DNA of 64,000 bases from Diaminobutyricimonas sp. LJ205 (GCF_009755725.1 NZ_CP046619.1:1984001-2048000); one strand, 5' to 3'. Shown: positions 51,549 to 60,582, numbered from the stretch's first letter. Numbers and translations: made by a program. The notes: generated by a model from the letters alone, not told the origin.

Positions 51549-52525
51549 TCCATGCCCTCCGCCGCCTTGCGCCCACCGGCCAACTCCACGAACCGGTCCT
51601 CGAGGCTCTTCCTACCCCGTACCTTGCTCATGGTGCCTGCGGCCAGGACTTCGCCGCGCACGATGATGGCCACGTTGTCGCAGATCCGCTGAACGAGATC
51701 CATGCTGTGGCTGGATAGCACCACGGTGCCGCCGGCCTTGGTGTAGCGCTGCAGGATCTCGATCACGTTCGCCGCCGACACCGGGTCGACCGACTCGAAT
51801 GGTTCGTCGAGGACCAGCAGCCGCGGAGAGTGGATCATGGCGCTGGCCAGCGCGATCTTCTTCGTCATGCCCGCGGAGTAGTCGGTGACCAACCGGTCGA
51901 GGGCATCCTCCAGGCCGAACGCCGCGGCAAGGTCGCGACTGCGGACGCGCACCGTCTCGGTGTCGAGTCCCCGCAGAGTGCCCGAGTAGTGCAGCAGCTG
52001 CGCGCCGGTCAGCCGGTCGAACAGGCGCAACCGGTCGGGCAGTACGCCCATATTCCGCTTGGCGACCACGGGATTCGACCAGACATCCGCGCCGTGCACC
52101 GTGATCAGGCCGGCGTCTGGGCGAAGCAGTCCGGTGACCATAGAGAGTGTGGTGGTCTTGCCCGCACCGTTCGGGCCGACGATGCCGAAGAACGAGCCCG
52201 CGCGCACCTCGAGGTTGATGCCGTCGACGGCGACTGTCTCACCGAAGCGCTTGGTGAGCCCCTCGACATGCAGGACAACCTCGGCGACGGGCTTGCGCGG
52301 CCGAGGGGCGCGCTTTGCTGCCGGTTTCTTCGCCGGCGTCTTGCGTGGCGCCGGAGACTTCTTTGCTGCCGCGACGCCTGCCGGGGTGGATTCAGCGGAT
52401 TCGGAGGCTGCTGCTTCCGGGACATCCGCCGACTTATCGCTCAGCGTGGTGGAAACCGCTGCCGCTGCCGATCGCGTGCCTGTCGCGTCGGCTTTTGGCT
52501 GGGCTAAATCGGTTTCGGGATCCAC
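51524..52525 (-). CDS. ABC transporter ATP-binding protein with Lys/Ala/Pro-rich N-terminal tail
   Basis: The 333-residue product has a low-complexity N-terminal tail (residues 1-80; repeated AKKS, PRKTP, AKKPAAKR) followed by a normal ABC ATPase: Walker A GPNGAGKTTTLSM, a signature segment YSAGMTKKIALASAM, Walker B LVLDEPFESVDPVSA and the H-loop SSHSMDLV. The histone-tail-like N-terminus is unusual for this family. GTG at 52525 is 7 bases after TACGGT, hence probably leaderless; another GTG lies 3 codons upstream. Confidence 0.9.
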   Translation of the reverse strand: MDPETDLAQPKADATGTRSAAAAVSTTLSDKSADVPEAAASESAESTPAGVAAAKKSPAPRKTPAKKPAAKRAPRPRKPVAEVVLHVEGLTKRFGETVAVDGINLEVRAGSFFGIVGPNGAGKTTTLSMVTGLLRPDAGLITVHGADVWSNPVVAKRNMGVLPDRLRLFDRLTGAQLLHYSGTLRGLDTETVRVRSRDLAAAFGLEDALDRLVTDYSAGMTKKIALASAMIHSPRLLVLDEPFESVDPVSAANVIEILQRYTKAGGTVVLSSHSMDLVQRICDNVAIIVRGEVLAAGTMSKVRGRKSLEDRFVELAGGRKAAEGMEWLHSFSD

Positions 52526-52532
52526 GAGTCCC

Positions 52533-52538
52533 ACCGTA
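52533..52538 (-). promoter_or_regulatory. -10 box of the 51524-52525 ABC gene
   Basis: TACGGT on the minus strand is 7 bases before the GTG start. Confidence 0.5.
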
Positions 52539-52632
52539 GCAAGCGGTACGGACCGCGAAGGCGGTCAAACGACTATTTATCACGGATGCGCTACATTCCA
52601 GCCGCTTCCAGCTTTTGTCCCCCACTGGCGGG

Positions 52633-52638
52633 TACACT
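52633..52638 (+). promoter_or_regulatory. possible -10 box before the nucleotidyltransferase
   Basis: TACACT precedes a leader of about 120 bases before the GTG at 52766. No clear -35 is visible. An upstream ATG frame begins only 3 bases after it. Confidence 0.4.
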
Positions 52639-52641
52639 CTC

Positions 52642-52755
52642 ATGAGCACAACGGCGTGTCCAGACAGTATCCCTGTGATGAATTTCAGACGAAGTCGCAG
52701 TGATCGGGAACTTGCGCAAAGCGTAAGGGCCCGCGACACAGGGCAAACATCGTAG
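52642..52755 (+). CDS. possible upstream small ORF (37 codons)
   Basis: An ATG at 52642 opens a 37-residue frame (start MSTTACPDS, polar and basic, end DTGQTS) that stops 10 bases before the nucleotidyltransferase start; its TAG overlaps the TAGGAGA that serves as the next ribosome binding site. It could be a translated leader that couples to the nucleotidyltransferase, or a chance frame. It has no recognisable domain. Confidence 0.3.
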   Translation: MSTTACPDSIPVMNFRRSRSDRELAQSVRARDTGQTS

Positions 52756-52765
52756 GAGACAGAAC

Positions 52766-53458
52766 GTGAGCACTCAGGTCGTCATTCTTGCTGCCGGTAT
52801 GGGCAGCCGCCTCGGCCGTTCGCTACCCAAATCGTTGACCGAGTTGAACGACGGCCGCACCATCATGCGGCAGCAGTTCGACAACATCCGTCACGCGTTT
52901 GGCCAGAAGGCCAAGGTAACGACCGTCGTCGGCTACAAGCTTGAGCACATCATCGAGGCTTTCCCTGAGGCGTCGTACGTCTACAACGAGCAATACGACC
53001 AGACCAACACCTCGAAGAGCCTGCTGCGTGCGCTGCAGGCATCGAAGGACGGCGGCGTGCTGTGGATGAACGGCGACATCGTGTTCGACCCGGCGATCCT
53101 CGTGCGTGCGGCAAAGATGGTCGAGGCGGACCAGTCGTTCGTGACCGTGAACACCGCGCGCGTCTCGGATGAAGAGGTCAAGTACACGACCGACGCCGAG
53201 GGCTTCATCAAGGAACTGTCGAAGACCGTCAAGGGCGGACTCGGCGAGGCGATCGGCATCAACTTCATCTCGAGCCGCGACAAGGCGGTGCTGATGCAGC
53301 AGCTGAAGCGCGTCGGCGACCAGGACTACTTCGAGCGCGGCATCGAGCTCGCGATCGAGCAGAACGGTGTGCGCGTCGAGCCGATCGACATCTCCGACCT
53401 GTACGCGGTCGAGGTTGACTTCGCCGAAGACCTGGAGCGCGCGAACCTCTTCGTCTAG
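52766..53458 (+). CDS. nucleotidyltransferase (LicC/TagD-like sugar or choline phosphate cytidylyltransferase type)
   Basis: The 230-residue protein is a GT-A fold nucleotidyltransferase: ILAAGMGSRLG at the N-terminus, PKSLTEL, VYNEQYDQTNTSKSLLRAL and MNGDIVF (metal-binding Asp). This arrangement resembles LicC-like cytidylyltransferases, which make CDP-choline or CDP-polyol. It opens a teichoic-acid-type locus, so it may supply the activated group used there. Which one is not evident. GTG start with GGAGA upstream. Confidence 0.85.
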   Translation: MSTQVVILAAGMGSRLGRSLPKSLTELNDGRTIMRQQFDNIRHAFGQKAKVTTVVGYKLEHIIEAFPEASYVYNEQYDQTNTSKSLLRALQASKDGGVLWMNGDIVFDPAILVRAAKMVEADQSFVTVNTARVSDEEVKYTTDAEGFIKELSKTVKGGLGEAIGINFISSRDKAVLMQQLKRVGDQDYFERGIELAIEQNGVRVEPIDISDLYAVEVDFAEDLERANLFV

Positions 53459-53492
53459 TCGCTAGATGACGAGCGCCGAGTCGGTGCACCCC

Positions 53493-53498
53493 TACGAT
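53493..53498 (+). promoter_or_regulatory. -10 box of the TagG-like gene
   Basis: TACGAT lies 7 bases before the GTG at 53506. Confidence 0.5.
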
Positions 53499-53505
53499 AG
53501 TCAGC

Positions 53506-54303
53506 GTGTCAGCACCCGCCACTGAGCGTCCCCGATGGACGCCCGCCGCCCGTTATCGGCATTCGCTGTGGCTGCTGACCGTGCGCGATCTGCGGGTACG
53601 TTACTCGACGTCGTTCCTCGGCTACTTCTGGTCGATCCTCGATCCGCTGGTGATGGCCGGGATCTACTGGTTCGTCTTCACCGAGATCTTCGACCGTGGC
53701 GTCGGGTTTGACCCGTATTTGGTGTTCCTGCTGGCCGCGCTGCTCCCCTGGATGTGGTTCAACGGTGCCGTGTCAGATTCCACTCGGGCGTTCTTGAAAC
53801 AGGCGAAGCTGATCCGGTCCACCGCGATCCCCCGAACCATCTGGGTCGTGCGGCTGGTGTTGTCCAAGGGCATCGAGTTCCTGCTGAGCCTGCCCGTTCT
53901 CGCAGTGTTCGCGGTGTGGCTGGGAGCGGAACTGCACTGGCAGATCGTGTACTTCCCTCTCGCCATCCTCATTCAGACTGTGCTCACCGTCGGCGTCGGC
54001 CTGATCGTCGCGCCACTGGTGGTGTTCTTCCGCGACTTGGAACGAGCGACGAAACTGGTGCTGCGGTTCCTGTTCTACGCGTCGCCGATCATCTACGGCA
54101 TCGGCGACCTGCCCGGTCCACTGCAGTTCTGGATGAGCTTCAATCCCCTCGCCGGAATCTTCTCGCTGTACCGGGCGGCGTTCTTCCCCGCTGAGCTGAA
54201 TTGGCTGGCGGTCGGGATCGGTGCCGCTATGAGCGTGCTCCTGTTGATCGTGGGCGTCCTGGTGTTCCGCCGGGCCGAGCGCAGCGTACTGAAGGAAATC
54301 TGA
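53506..54303 (+). CDS. polysaccharide/teichoic acid ABC exporter permease (TagG/Wzm type)
   Basis: The 265-residue protein has six hydrophobic segments and the ABC-2 family pattern of wall-polymer exporters (WLLTVRDLRVRYSTSFLGYFWSILDP near the start, then LPWMWFNGAVSDSTRAF). It flips lipid-linked wall polymers across the membrane with the ATPase encoded next; the genes share one base (TGATG). GTG start, 7 bases after a -10 box. Confidence 0.92.
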   Translation: MSAPATERPRWTPAARYRHSLWLLTVRDLRVRYSTSFLGYFWSILDPLVMAGIYWFVFTEIFDRGVGFDPYLVFLLAALLPWMWFNGAVSDSTRAFLKQAKLIRSTAIPRTIWVVRLVLSKGIEFLLSLPVLAVFAVWLGAELHWQIVYFPLAILIQTVLTVGVGLIVAPLVVFFRDLERATKLVLRFLFYASPIIYGIGDLPGPLQFWMSFNPLAGIFSLYRAAFFPAELNWLAVGIGAAMSVLLLIVGVLVFRRAERSVLKEI

Positions 54304-55082
54304 TGACCGCCACGACTGGTGTCGGCCCCGTGCAATCGCCGGACACGCCGGCCTCCGTGATTTCGGTGCAGGATCTCGGCATCCGTTTCCGGCGCAATCG
54401 ACGCGGTCGGCGCACCTTCAAGGATTTGTTCGCGCCGAAGAACCGGCGTTCCCGTCCTGGCGAGTTCTGGGCGTTGCGGAACGTTTCGTTCGAAGTGTCG
54501 CCGGGCGAGGCGATCGGCGTCGTCGGCCGGAACGGCCAGGGCAAGTCGACACTGCTGAAACTGGTCGCGCAGGTGATGATCCCCGATGAAGGATCCGTCG
54601 GCGTGCACGCGGGGGTCGCGCCGCTGATCGAGATCACCGGCGGCTTCGTCGACGAGCTGACTGTGCGGGACAACGTCTACCTGACCGCCGGGTTGCACGG
54701 CATGACCCGGCGCGAGGTCGACGAGCGGTACGAGTCGATCATCGATTTCGCTGGCATCCAGGACTTCGTCGACACCCCGTTCAAGCACCTGTCGAGCGGC
54801 ATGAAGGTTCGCATCGCCTTCTCGGTGATCTCGCAACTCGAGGAACCGATCCTGCTCGTCGACGAGGTGCTCGCGGTGGGCGACAAGGCGTTCCGGGAGA
54901 AGTGCTACAAGCGGATCGAGCAGATGCTCGCGGACGGACGCACGCTGTTCTTCGTGTCGCACAACGAGCGGGACCTCAAGCGGTTCTGCACCCGCGGCCT
55001 GTACCTCGACAAGGGTCAGCTGCAGCTGGACGGTCCGATCGAAGACGTGCTGTCGCGCTACAACGCCGAGTACGGGGCGTAA
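54303..55082 (+). CDS. polysaccharide/teichoic acid ABC exporter ATPase (TagH/Wzt type)
   Basis: The 259-residue ATPase has Walker A GRNGQGKSTLLK, signature LSSGMKVRIAFSV, Walker B ILLVDEVLAVGD and the H-loop SHNERDLKRF. Short length means it lacks the carbohydrate-binding C-terminal domain of some Wzt proteins, so the exporter probably recognises the lipid-linked polymer without a terminal-sugar check. The ATG overlaps the permease stop. Confidence 0.93.
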   Translation: MTATTGVGPVQSPDTPASVISVQDLGIRFRRNRRGRRTFKDLFAPKNRRSRPGEFWALRNVSFEVSPGEAIGVVGRNGQGKSTLLKLVAQVMIPDEGSVGVHAGVAPLIEITGGFVDELTVRDNVYLTAGLHGMTRREVDERYESIIDFAGIQDFVDTPFKHLSSGMKVRIAFSVISQLEEPILLVDEVLAVGDKAFREKCYKRIEQMLADGRTLFFVSHNERDLKRFCTRGLYLDKGQLQLDGPIEDVLSRYNAEYGA

Positions 55083-55117
55083 TCCCGCCGCTTGGCCCGC
55101 CGCTCGTCGGCACTCTC

Positions 55118-55140
55118 GCTGGTCGAGCCTGCCGAGACCC
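55118..55140. repeat. single copy of the dispersed repeat
   Basis: CGCTGGTCGAGCCTGCCGAG followed by ACC is the reverse complement of the unit at 40,504-40,527. It lies 36 bases after the TagH-like stop. No partner arm is near, so no hairpin forms here. Confidence 0.7.
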
Positions 55141-55183
55141 CTCCTCCCCATCGGAGCAACGGATGCGTCGCTCCCCCGTTCCC

Positions 55184-55212
55184 CTGACGATGTCGTTGGT
55201 GCTTCCTACGGT
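55184..55212 (+). promoter_or_regulatory. promoter of the 55219 gene
   Basis: -35-like CTGACG (55184-55189), 17 bases, then TACGGT (55207-55212), which is 6 bases before the ATG. Confidence 0.5.
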
Positions 55213-55218
55213 GCGAGC

Positions 55219-55518
55219 ATGCTGTACCTCGTCGGCGATGGAGCACCCCACGACCCGGCCTACCGCGTGCCGTTCCTGGTGCGGCGGGAGCGGGCGCCCA
55301 CCTACGAGCTGGTCAACGTCGGCGATGAGCGGCTGCGTGGGATCAGGCTGACCCTGCTGGGCGATGGCCGACTGGTGTGGGGCATCCCGAGCGTTCTCGA
55401 GCCGGCCGACGGGCTGCTGTTCCGGATGCACGGCGACGACCTGGCGCGCAGTTCGGTGGTGATCGTCCGCTGGTTACGGCCATCTGGCGACGAATACCTG
55501 TGGCGAATCTCGTTGTGA
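55219..55518 (+). CDS. small protein of unknown function
   Basis: The 99-residue product is mostly beta-strand-like (YELVNVGDERLRGIRLTLLGDG; RSSVVIVRWLRPSGDEYLWRI), with no signal peptide, helix or cysteine motif. It may be a small beta-sandwich. A good -10 box lies exactly 6 bases before the ATG, which supports expression. It stands alone between the exporter and the next membrane gene. Confidence 0.6.
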   Translation: MLYLVGDGAPHDPAYRVPFLVRRERAPTYELVNVGDERLRGIRLTLLGDGRLVWGIPSVLEPADGLLFRMHGDDLARSSVVIVRWLRPSGDEYLWRISL

Positions 55519-55600
55519 CGTCCGGGGCTCTTGACCCTCCGACGCTTCACCACTCAGCGGGGATGTCTATCATGAGACCCCACCCCGGAAGGAGTTGACC

Positions 55601-56446
55601 ATGGCCGAAACAACTCACCCCGCGCAGCATCCGATGGTCGTTCGCGGATTCGACCGGTTGCTCACCGCGCAGCGACCGACCGTGCTCGCCCACATCCGCC
55701 GCGTTCGGAGGCAGCACCCGAATGCCAGTCCCGAAGAGATCATTCAGGTGCTCGAGCGGCACTATCTCAACGTTGTGACGGCGAGCGGGGCTGGAGTAGG
55801 TGCCGCGGCAATCTTCCCCGGGGTCGGCACGGGCGTCAGCCTGGCCCTCACCGGTGTCGAGACGGCGGCGTTCCTGGAGACCAGTGCGTTGTTCGCTCAG
55901 TCGGTAACGGAGATTCACGGCATAGCCGTCACCGACCCCGACCGGGCACGAACCATGGTGATGGCGATGATGCTCGGCCCCTCCGGCGCGGACCTGCTGC
56001 GCAACCTCAGCACTCAGGTCACGGGTCGCGGAGGGTCGCTGCCGCTCTTCTGGGGTGACGTCATCGGCCGGAGCATGCCGCAGGCGTTCGTCGGCCAGGT
56101 CGCCGACCGTATGAAGACCATCTTCCTGCGCCGCTTCGCCGCACGGACCACGGCGAGCGCTTTCGGACGGATGGTCCCGATGGGGATCGGAGCCGTCATC
56201 GGCGGGACCGCCAACAACGTGCTCGGCCGTCGCGTGATCAGCAGCGCCCGCTTGGCGTTCGGCCCGCCACCGGCCCGCTTCCCCGAGGATCTGGGACCGA
56301 CGAACTACCGGGAGCGTGAACGGGAACGGCGATTCCGGATGCCGCTGCGCAGGCAGCTGCCGAAAGAACCCGCCGACCAAAACCCCGGCCAGCCCACGAG
56401 CACCGATGACACGGTCAGCGACGACGACCGGCGCATGAGCGTCTAG
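55601..56446 (+). CDS. EcsC-like membrane-associated protein of unknown function
   Basis: The 281-residue protein has Gly/Ala-rich hydrophobic stretches (ASGAGVGAAAIFPGVGTGVS near residue 65; a second near 195, VPMGIGAVIGGTANN) typical of EcsC-like proteins, and a polar, Arg-rich C-terminal tail with a repeated RERERE run. Function unknown. GGAAGGAG before the ATG at 55601 decides the start. TATCAT at 55567-55572 is a possible -10. Confidence 0.75.
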   Translation: MAETTHPAQHPMVVRGFDRLLTAQRPTVLAHIRRVRRQHPNASPEEIIQVLERHYLNVVTASGAGVGAAAIFPGVGTGVSLALTGVETAAFLETSALFAQSVTEIHGIAVTDPDRARTMVMAMMLGPSGADLLRNLSTQVTGRGGSLPLFWGDVIGRSMPQAFVGQVADRMKTIFLRRFAARTTASAFGRMVPMGIGAVIGGTANNVLGRRVISSARLAFGPPPARFPEDLGPTNYRERERERRFRMPLRRQLPKEPADQNPGQPTSTDDTVSDDDRRMSV

Positions 56447-56477
56447 CGGTCAGAGCCCAGCGCCGAGCGCCAAGCGC

Positions 56478-57776
56478 CTAGGACTCGTCCGCGGGCGCCT
56501 CATCCTCGTCGTCTTCATCGAACGGGTCAGCCTCGGCCTCGATGCGATCGCCCGCGTGGATCGCTGAATGCCGGTGCCACTCGTCGACGAGCTGACCGAC
56601 CGCGGCATGGAACCGCGCGGTCGCGACTCCTGGCGACGTGTCACCGAAGTGGCGCTTCGCCCAATGTTGCAGGTTTTCCAGCGAGTCGGTGCTCGTCTGC
56701 ACCCGGTCGACGATCTCGACGATTCGATCGGTCGAGTCGGTGGTCAGCCACTCGCAGCTGCCGAGGAAGCCGGACTCATCGACATCGGCCTTGGCTGACG
56801 CCGGCCGGGTGACGATGATCGGCTTGCCGGTGGCGAGCCGGTCGTAGACCATCGCCGAGATGTCGGTGATGGCGACATCCGCTGCCGCCAGTTGCCAGCC
56901 GAGCTCGGAGCCGGCGTCGTAAATGTGGTGCGCGTCGGGGTCGGCAGCGTTGGCCGCCGCGATCGCGGCGATGATCTGCTGGTTCGCGGCCTTGTACTCG
57001 GCGTCGACGACACCGCTGCGCGGATGCGGCCGATAGATGACCCGGTGGCGTCCGCTTGCGAGCAGATGCTGCACGAGGGTGACACCGTGCGAGGCGACCG
57101 AGCCGTAGGCCGCCGCCGCGCGGTCGCCCTCCCAGGTCGGTGCGTAGAGCACGACGGCCCGATCGTCGGGCTGGTACGGCAGTTCGCCGACGAAGTGGTC
57201 GGCCTGCGGGCGTCCGATCGGGATGGCCCGCTTGTCGAGATCGAAGTCCCACAGTTTGCGGCTGAGTCGTTCGAGCGCCGCGTCGCCGGCGACGAAGCTG
57301 TAGTCGTAGGCCTTGAACTGGTTGGTGGTCATGTACATCTTGTCGCTCTCACCGTGGTTGATGAACACGTGCCACATGCGGCCGTAGCGGAACATCTGGA
57401 AGTTCTTGGTGTTCTGGTTCACGTAGAACACGATCTTCAGGTCCTGCTCGGAGACGAAGCGCTCCAGTTCGACCACCTTGCGCCGGTACACGGTCGGCAC
57501 CGGAGCCTCGTCCCATAGCGTGAGGGCGGTTCCCGGCGAGCGGGTGATGATCGCCACCGGATGTGTCTTCGCGAGTTCCTTGAGCGGCGCGTACCACTGG
57601 CGGATCTGGTACAGGTTGACGCGGCTGTCGGCGAAGTACACCGCGATCTCAACGCTGCCGGGGCGCGGCTGCGCGATCGTCGGTTGCCGGTGTTCAAGCT
57701 GCTTGCGGGTCCGCCGGGAGCGAAGGATGTTGCGGAGCAGTCGCCTGGCGGTCTTCAAGTCCTTGATCAGTGGCAC
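56478..57776 (-). CDS. CDP-glycerol glycerophosphotransferase-like protein
   Basis: The 432-residue protein resembles TagB/TagF polymerases that add glycerol phosphate or a related polyol to wall polymers. INHGESDKMYM replaces the usual HGxPLK segment, while YAPTWEGD and the sugar-phosphate-binding DISAMVYDRLATGKP are present. The first 30 residues are basic (LKTARRLLRNILRSRRTRKQ), fitting membrane-surface contact. The last 25 residues are very acidic (DEDDEDEA). GTG at 57776 is preferred because GGAAGGA lies 6 bases before it. Confidence 0.85.
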   Translation of the reverse strand: MPLIKDLKTARRLLRNILRSRRTRKQLEHRQPTIAQPRPGSVEIAVYFADSRVNLYQIRQWYAPLKELAKTHPVAIITRSPGTALTLWDEAPVPTVYRRKVVELERFVSEQDLKIVFYVNQNTKNFQMFRYGRMWHVFINHGESDKMYMTTNQFKAYDYSFVAGDAALERLSRKLWDFDLDKRAIPIGRPQADHFVGELPYQPDDRAVVLYAPTWEGDRAAAAYGSVASHGVTLVQHLLASGRHRVIYRPHPRSGVVDAEYKAANQQIIAAIAAANAADPDAHHIYDAGSELGWQLAAADVAITDISAMVYDRLATGKPIIVTRPASAKADVDESGFLGSCEWLTTDSTDRIVEIVDRVQTSTDSLENLQHWAKRHFGDTSPGVATARFHAAVGQLVDEWHRHSAIHAGDRIEAEADPFDEDDEDEAPADES

Positions 57777-57871
57777 AAACGATCCTTCCGCGGTTCCCGG
57801 CAAACGCCGCCATCAATTACACCAGCGCGTGGTCAGTGGTTCCTCCCAATCTGCGGGATAGTTGTTGAATC

Positions 57872-59107
57872 GTGTCCCGGTTTACCTTCGCGTCAGGCAA
57901 TGCCGCCAAGCTGCTGTCCGTGCCCCTTTACGTCGCCGGTGCCATCGCCACTCGATTCGTCCGCCGCCGCAACGACCTCTGGGTGTTCGGCTCGGGATCG
58001 GGGGTCGGCGAGGGATCGCTTGCCTTGCTGCAGACCGTTCGCCGGCAGCAACCGGACCTGCGGATCGCCTGGCTCGCGCGTGATGAGTCTGACCTGGCCC
58101 GCGCTCGGGAACTCGGCATCCGCGCGGTCCTGAAAGACAGTTGGCGGGGATTTAGGCTCACCCTGCGCGCCCGCGTGATCGTCGTCACGCATGGATTCGG
58201 CGACGCGAACCGGTTCGCGGTGCGCGGCGGATTCATCGTGCAGCTCTGGCACGGCATTCCGCTGAAGCGCATCCAGCTGGACGCGCCGACCACCTTCGCC
58301 GCGCCCGGACCGTTGCGCGGGCTGCTGCGCCGCCTGTACCGCCGCACTGCGCAGAACATCGACCTGGTCACCGCCGCGGGTGCGCCGTCGGCGGAGCGGC
58401 TGCGCACCGCGTTCGGGGTGCCCGAGGACCGCATCGCGATCACCGGCGACCCCCGTGACGACCTGCTAAGCCGTGGCAGCTCGGGCGAGCGTCGGGCGAC
58501 GGCGGACACCCTGCTGCACTCGCTGCTTCAGCTGGCGGGCTCCCCGCGGGTCATCATGTTCGCGCCGACCTGGCGAGACGGCAACCCCGATCCCGGGCTG
58601 CCCAGCGACACCGAGTGGCAGCGCATCGGCGAATGGCTCGAGAACACCCGATCGGTGCTGGTGGTTCGGCCGCATCCGCACAGCGTCGGCGACTACGAAG
58701 GCGGGCCCACCCACTCCCGGCGCATCCTGCTGCTCGATGCGACCGCGTTGCGGGACATCACACCGGTGCTGCCAGCGGTCGACGCGCTCATCACCGACTA
58801 CTCGTCGATCGCCTTCGACTACGCGCTGACCGGCGGACCGATCTACTTCCTCGCCGCCGACGTTGCCGAATACGGAGCGAATCGCGGGCTGTACGAACCC
58901 TACGAGCGGTTCAGCGGCGGCCGTGAAGTGCACACCTGGCCCGCCCTGCTCGAGGTGATCGACCGGGCGGACACCGACCCGACCCTTGGCCGGGCCATCC
59001 GAGCCCACAGCGACGACCTGCGGCGGCGGTTCCATGCGTACGCTGACGGCCGGAACTCGCACCGCGTGTACACGCAGATCCTCGAACGCCTGAAAGAGGT
59101 GGAATGA
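57872..59107 (+). CDS. CDP-glycerol glycerophosphotransferase family protein
   Basis: The 411-residue protein is a single-domain TagB/TagF-type transferase, with LWHGIPLKRIQLD (the His region), FAPTWRDGN and ITDYSSIAFDYALTGGPIYF. It acts at the inner membrane face on lipid-linked wall polymer. GTG start; a TAGTTG hexamer 7 bases upstream is only a weak -10. It diverges from the preceding transferase and overlaps the next by 4 bases (ATGA). Confidence 0.92.
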   Translation: MSRFTFASGNAAKLLSVPLYVAGAIATRFVRRRNDLWVFGSGSGVGEGSLALLQTVRRQQPDLRIAWLARDESDLARARELGIRAVLKDSWRGFRLTLRARVIVVTHGFGDANRFAVRGGFIVQLWHGIPLKRIQLDAPTTFAAPGPLRGLLRRLYRRTAQNIDLVTAAGAPSAERLRTAFGVPEDRIAITGDPRDDLLSRGSSGERRATADTLLHSLLQLAGSPRVIMFAPTWRDGNPDPGLPSDTEWQRIGEWLENTRSVLVVRPHPHSVGDYEGGPTHSRRILLLDATALRDITPVLPAVDALITDYSSIAFDYALTGGPIYFLAADVAEYGANRGLYEPYERFSGGREVHTWPALLEVIDRADTDPTLGRAIRAHSDDLRRRFHAYADGRNSHRVYTQILERLKEVE

Positions 59108-60582
59108 CGAAGCTCGTCGTCGACACGGTCACGCTCGACACCCATGATTCCCCGGTGGTTCGGCTGGCCGGCACCTTCGCCGGCGCCGCCCCCGATCAAG
59201 TCATTCTGATCGGGGCCCGGCAGCGTCTCGCCGCCCCGACCGATGTCGCGGGCGACCGCTGGAGCGCGAGCGTGCCGCTGATCGCGTCCCGCTGGGGTGG
59301 GGCGCCGATGCCGGGCGCGGCAGGACGGTACCGACTGCACGGAGACTCGGTGGCGGTGCGCGCAAGCCTGCCGGAGCCGATTCTGCTGCCGGATGTCGCG
59401 GAGGTCCAGTTCGCCATCACCGACACCCTCGAGCTCAAGCTCTCCGCTCCGCTGGGTGTGACCGAACGGGGCCCGAAGCAGCAGGCACGGCTTGAAGCCG
59501 AATACCACGCCGCCCGTCCCGAACCGATGAACGCGATCTTCTTCGAGAGCTTCTATGGGCAGAACGTGTCCTGCAACCCACGCGCGCTCGACCGGGCGTT
59601 CGCCCGGCTCCGGCCAGACCTGCCAAGGTACTGGAGCGTCGCCGACGCCTCGATCGAAGTGCCGGAGGGGGCGATCCAGCTCATCGAGGGCAGCGCCGAA
59701 TGGTGGCGAGTGCGGGCCGCCGCCCGGCTGCTGATCGTCAACGACTGGCTGCGGAACCGTTACCGCAAGCGTGCGTACCAGACCGTTTTGCAGACCTGGC
59801 ATGGCACGCCGCTGAAGCGGATCGCGCTCAGCCGCCGCGGGCTGCGCGTGCGGCCGATGCTGGCGACGCTGCGGGAGCGATCACGCTGGTCGGTGATGCT
59901 CTCCCAGAACGAACACTCCACCCGCATCTTCCGCCGCGCGTACGCCTTCTTCGGTCCCATCTGGCAGGAGGGCTATCCGCGCGACGACGTGCTGCTCACC
60001 GGGAATCCGGCATCCGTTCGCTCCCGCCTGGGCATCGATCCCGGCAAGACGGTGCTGCTGTATGCCCCCACCTGGCGAGATGACCGCCCGGATGAGGTCG
60101 ACCACCTCGACGCCGCCCGCTTCGCCGCGGAACTCGGCGACGACTACGTTGTGCTGGTCCGCGGCCATGCGCGCACGCTGCAGCCGGGCGCCGACGTGCG
60201 TGGGAACAACGTGATCGACGTGACCAGCTACCCGGATGTCTCGGAGCTGTTCGTCGTCGCGGATGTGCTGATCACCGACTACTCGTCGGTGATGTTCGAC
60301 TACACAGTCACGGGCAAGCCGGTGCTGTTCTTCACCCCGGATCTGGAGCACTACCGCGACGAGTTGCGCGGCTTCTACTTCGACCTGGCGCCCGTGGCGC
60401 CGGGCCCGATCGCGCGCACCACTGACGAGTTGCTCGACCTCGTGCGAGGTCGAGACGCAGTGGCAGCCCACTACGCCGAGAAGTACCGGGTCTGGCAGCA
60501 GCGGTTCAACCCGGACGATGACGGCCGGGCGGCGGACCGGGTGGTCGCCAAGCTGATCGACCGCGGGGTCTTCGGGGCCTAG
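59104..60582 (+). CDS. CDP-glycerol glycerophosphotransferase family protein with N-terminal extension
   Basis: The 492-residue protein has an N-terminal beta-rich domain of about 130 residues (LVVDTVTLDTHDSPVVRLAG), then the transferase domain: QTWHGTPLKRIALSRRG, YAPTWRDDRPDEV, ITDYSSVMFDYTVTGKPVLF. It shares the fold with its upstream neighbour and is coupled to it by overlap. The extension, common in TagF-like proteins of actinobacteria, may bind the acceptor. Confidence 0.92.
   Translation: MTKLVVDTVTLDTHDSPVVRLAGTFAGAAPDQVILIGARQRLAAPTDVAGDRWSASVPLIASRWGGAPMPGAAGRYRLHGDSVAVRASLPEPILLPDVAEVQFAITDTLELKLSAPLGVTERGPKQQARLEAEYHAARPEPMNAIFFESFYGQNVSCNPRALDRAFARLRPDLPRYWSVADASIEVPEGAIQLIEGSAEWWRVRAAARLLIVNDWLRNRYRKRAYQTVLQTWHGTPLKRIALSRRGLRVRPMLATLRERSRWSVMLSQNEHSTRIFRRAYAFFGPIWQEGYPRDDVLLTGNPASVRSRLGIDPGKTVLLYAPTWRDDRPDEVDHLDAARFAAELGDDYVVLVRGHARTLQPGADVRGNNVIDVTSYPDVSELFVVADVLITDYSSVMFDYTVTGKPVLFFTPDLEHYRDELRGFYFDLAPVAPGPIARTTDELLDLVRGRDAVAAHYAEKYRVWQQRFNPDDDGRAADRVVAKLIDRGVFGA

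Noticed and set aside
49956-51692. 578-codon plus-strand frame, very hydrophilic
   Set aside because: It mirrors the membrane permease on the other strand; shadow composition.
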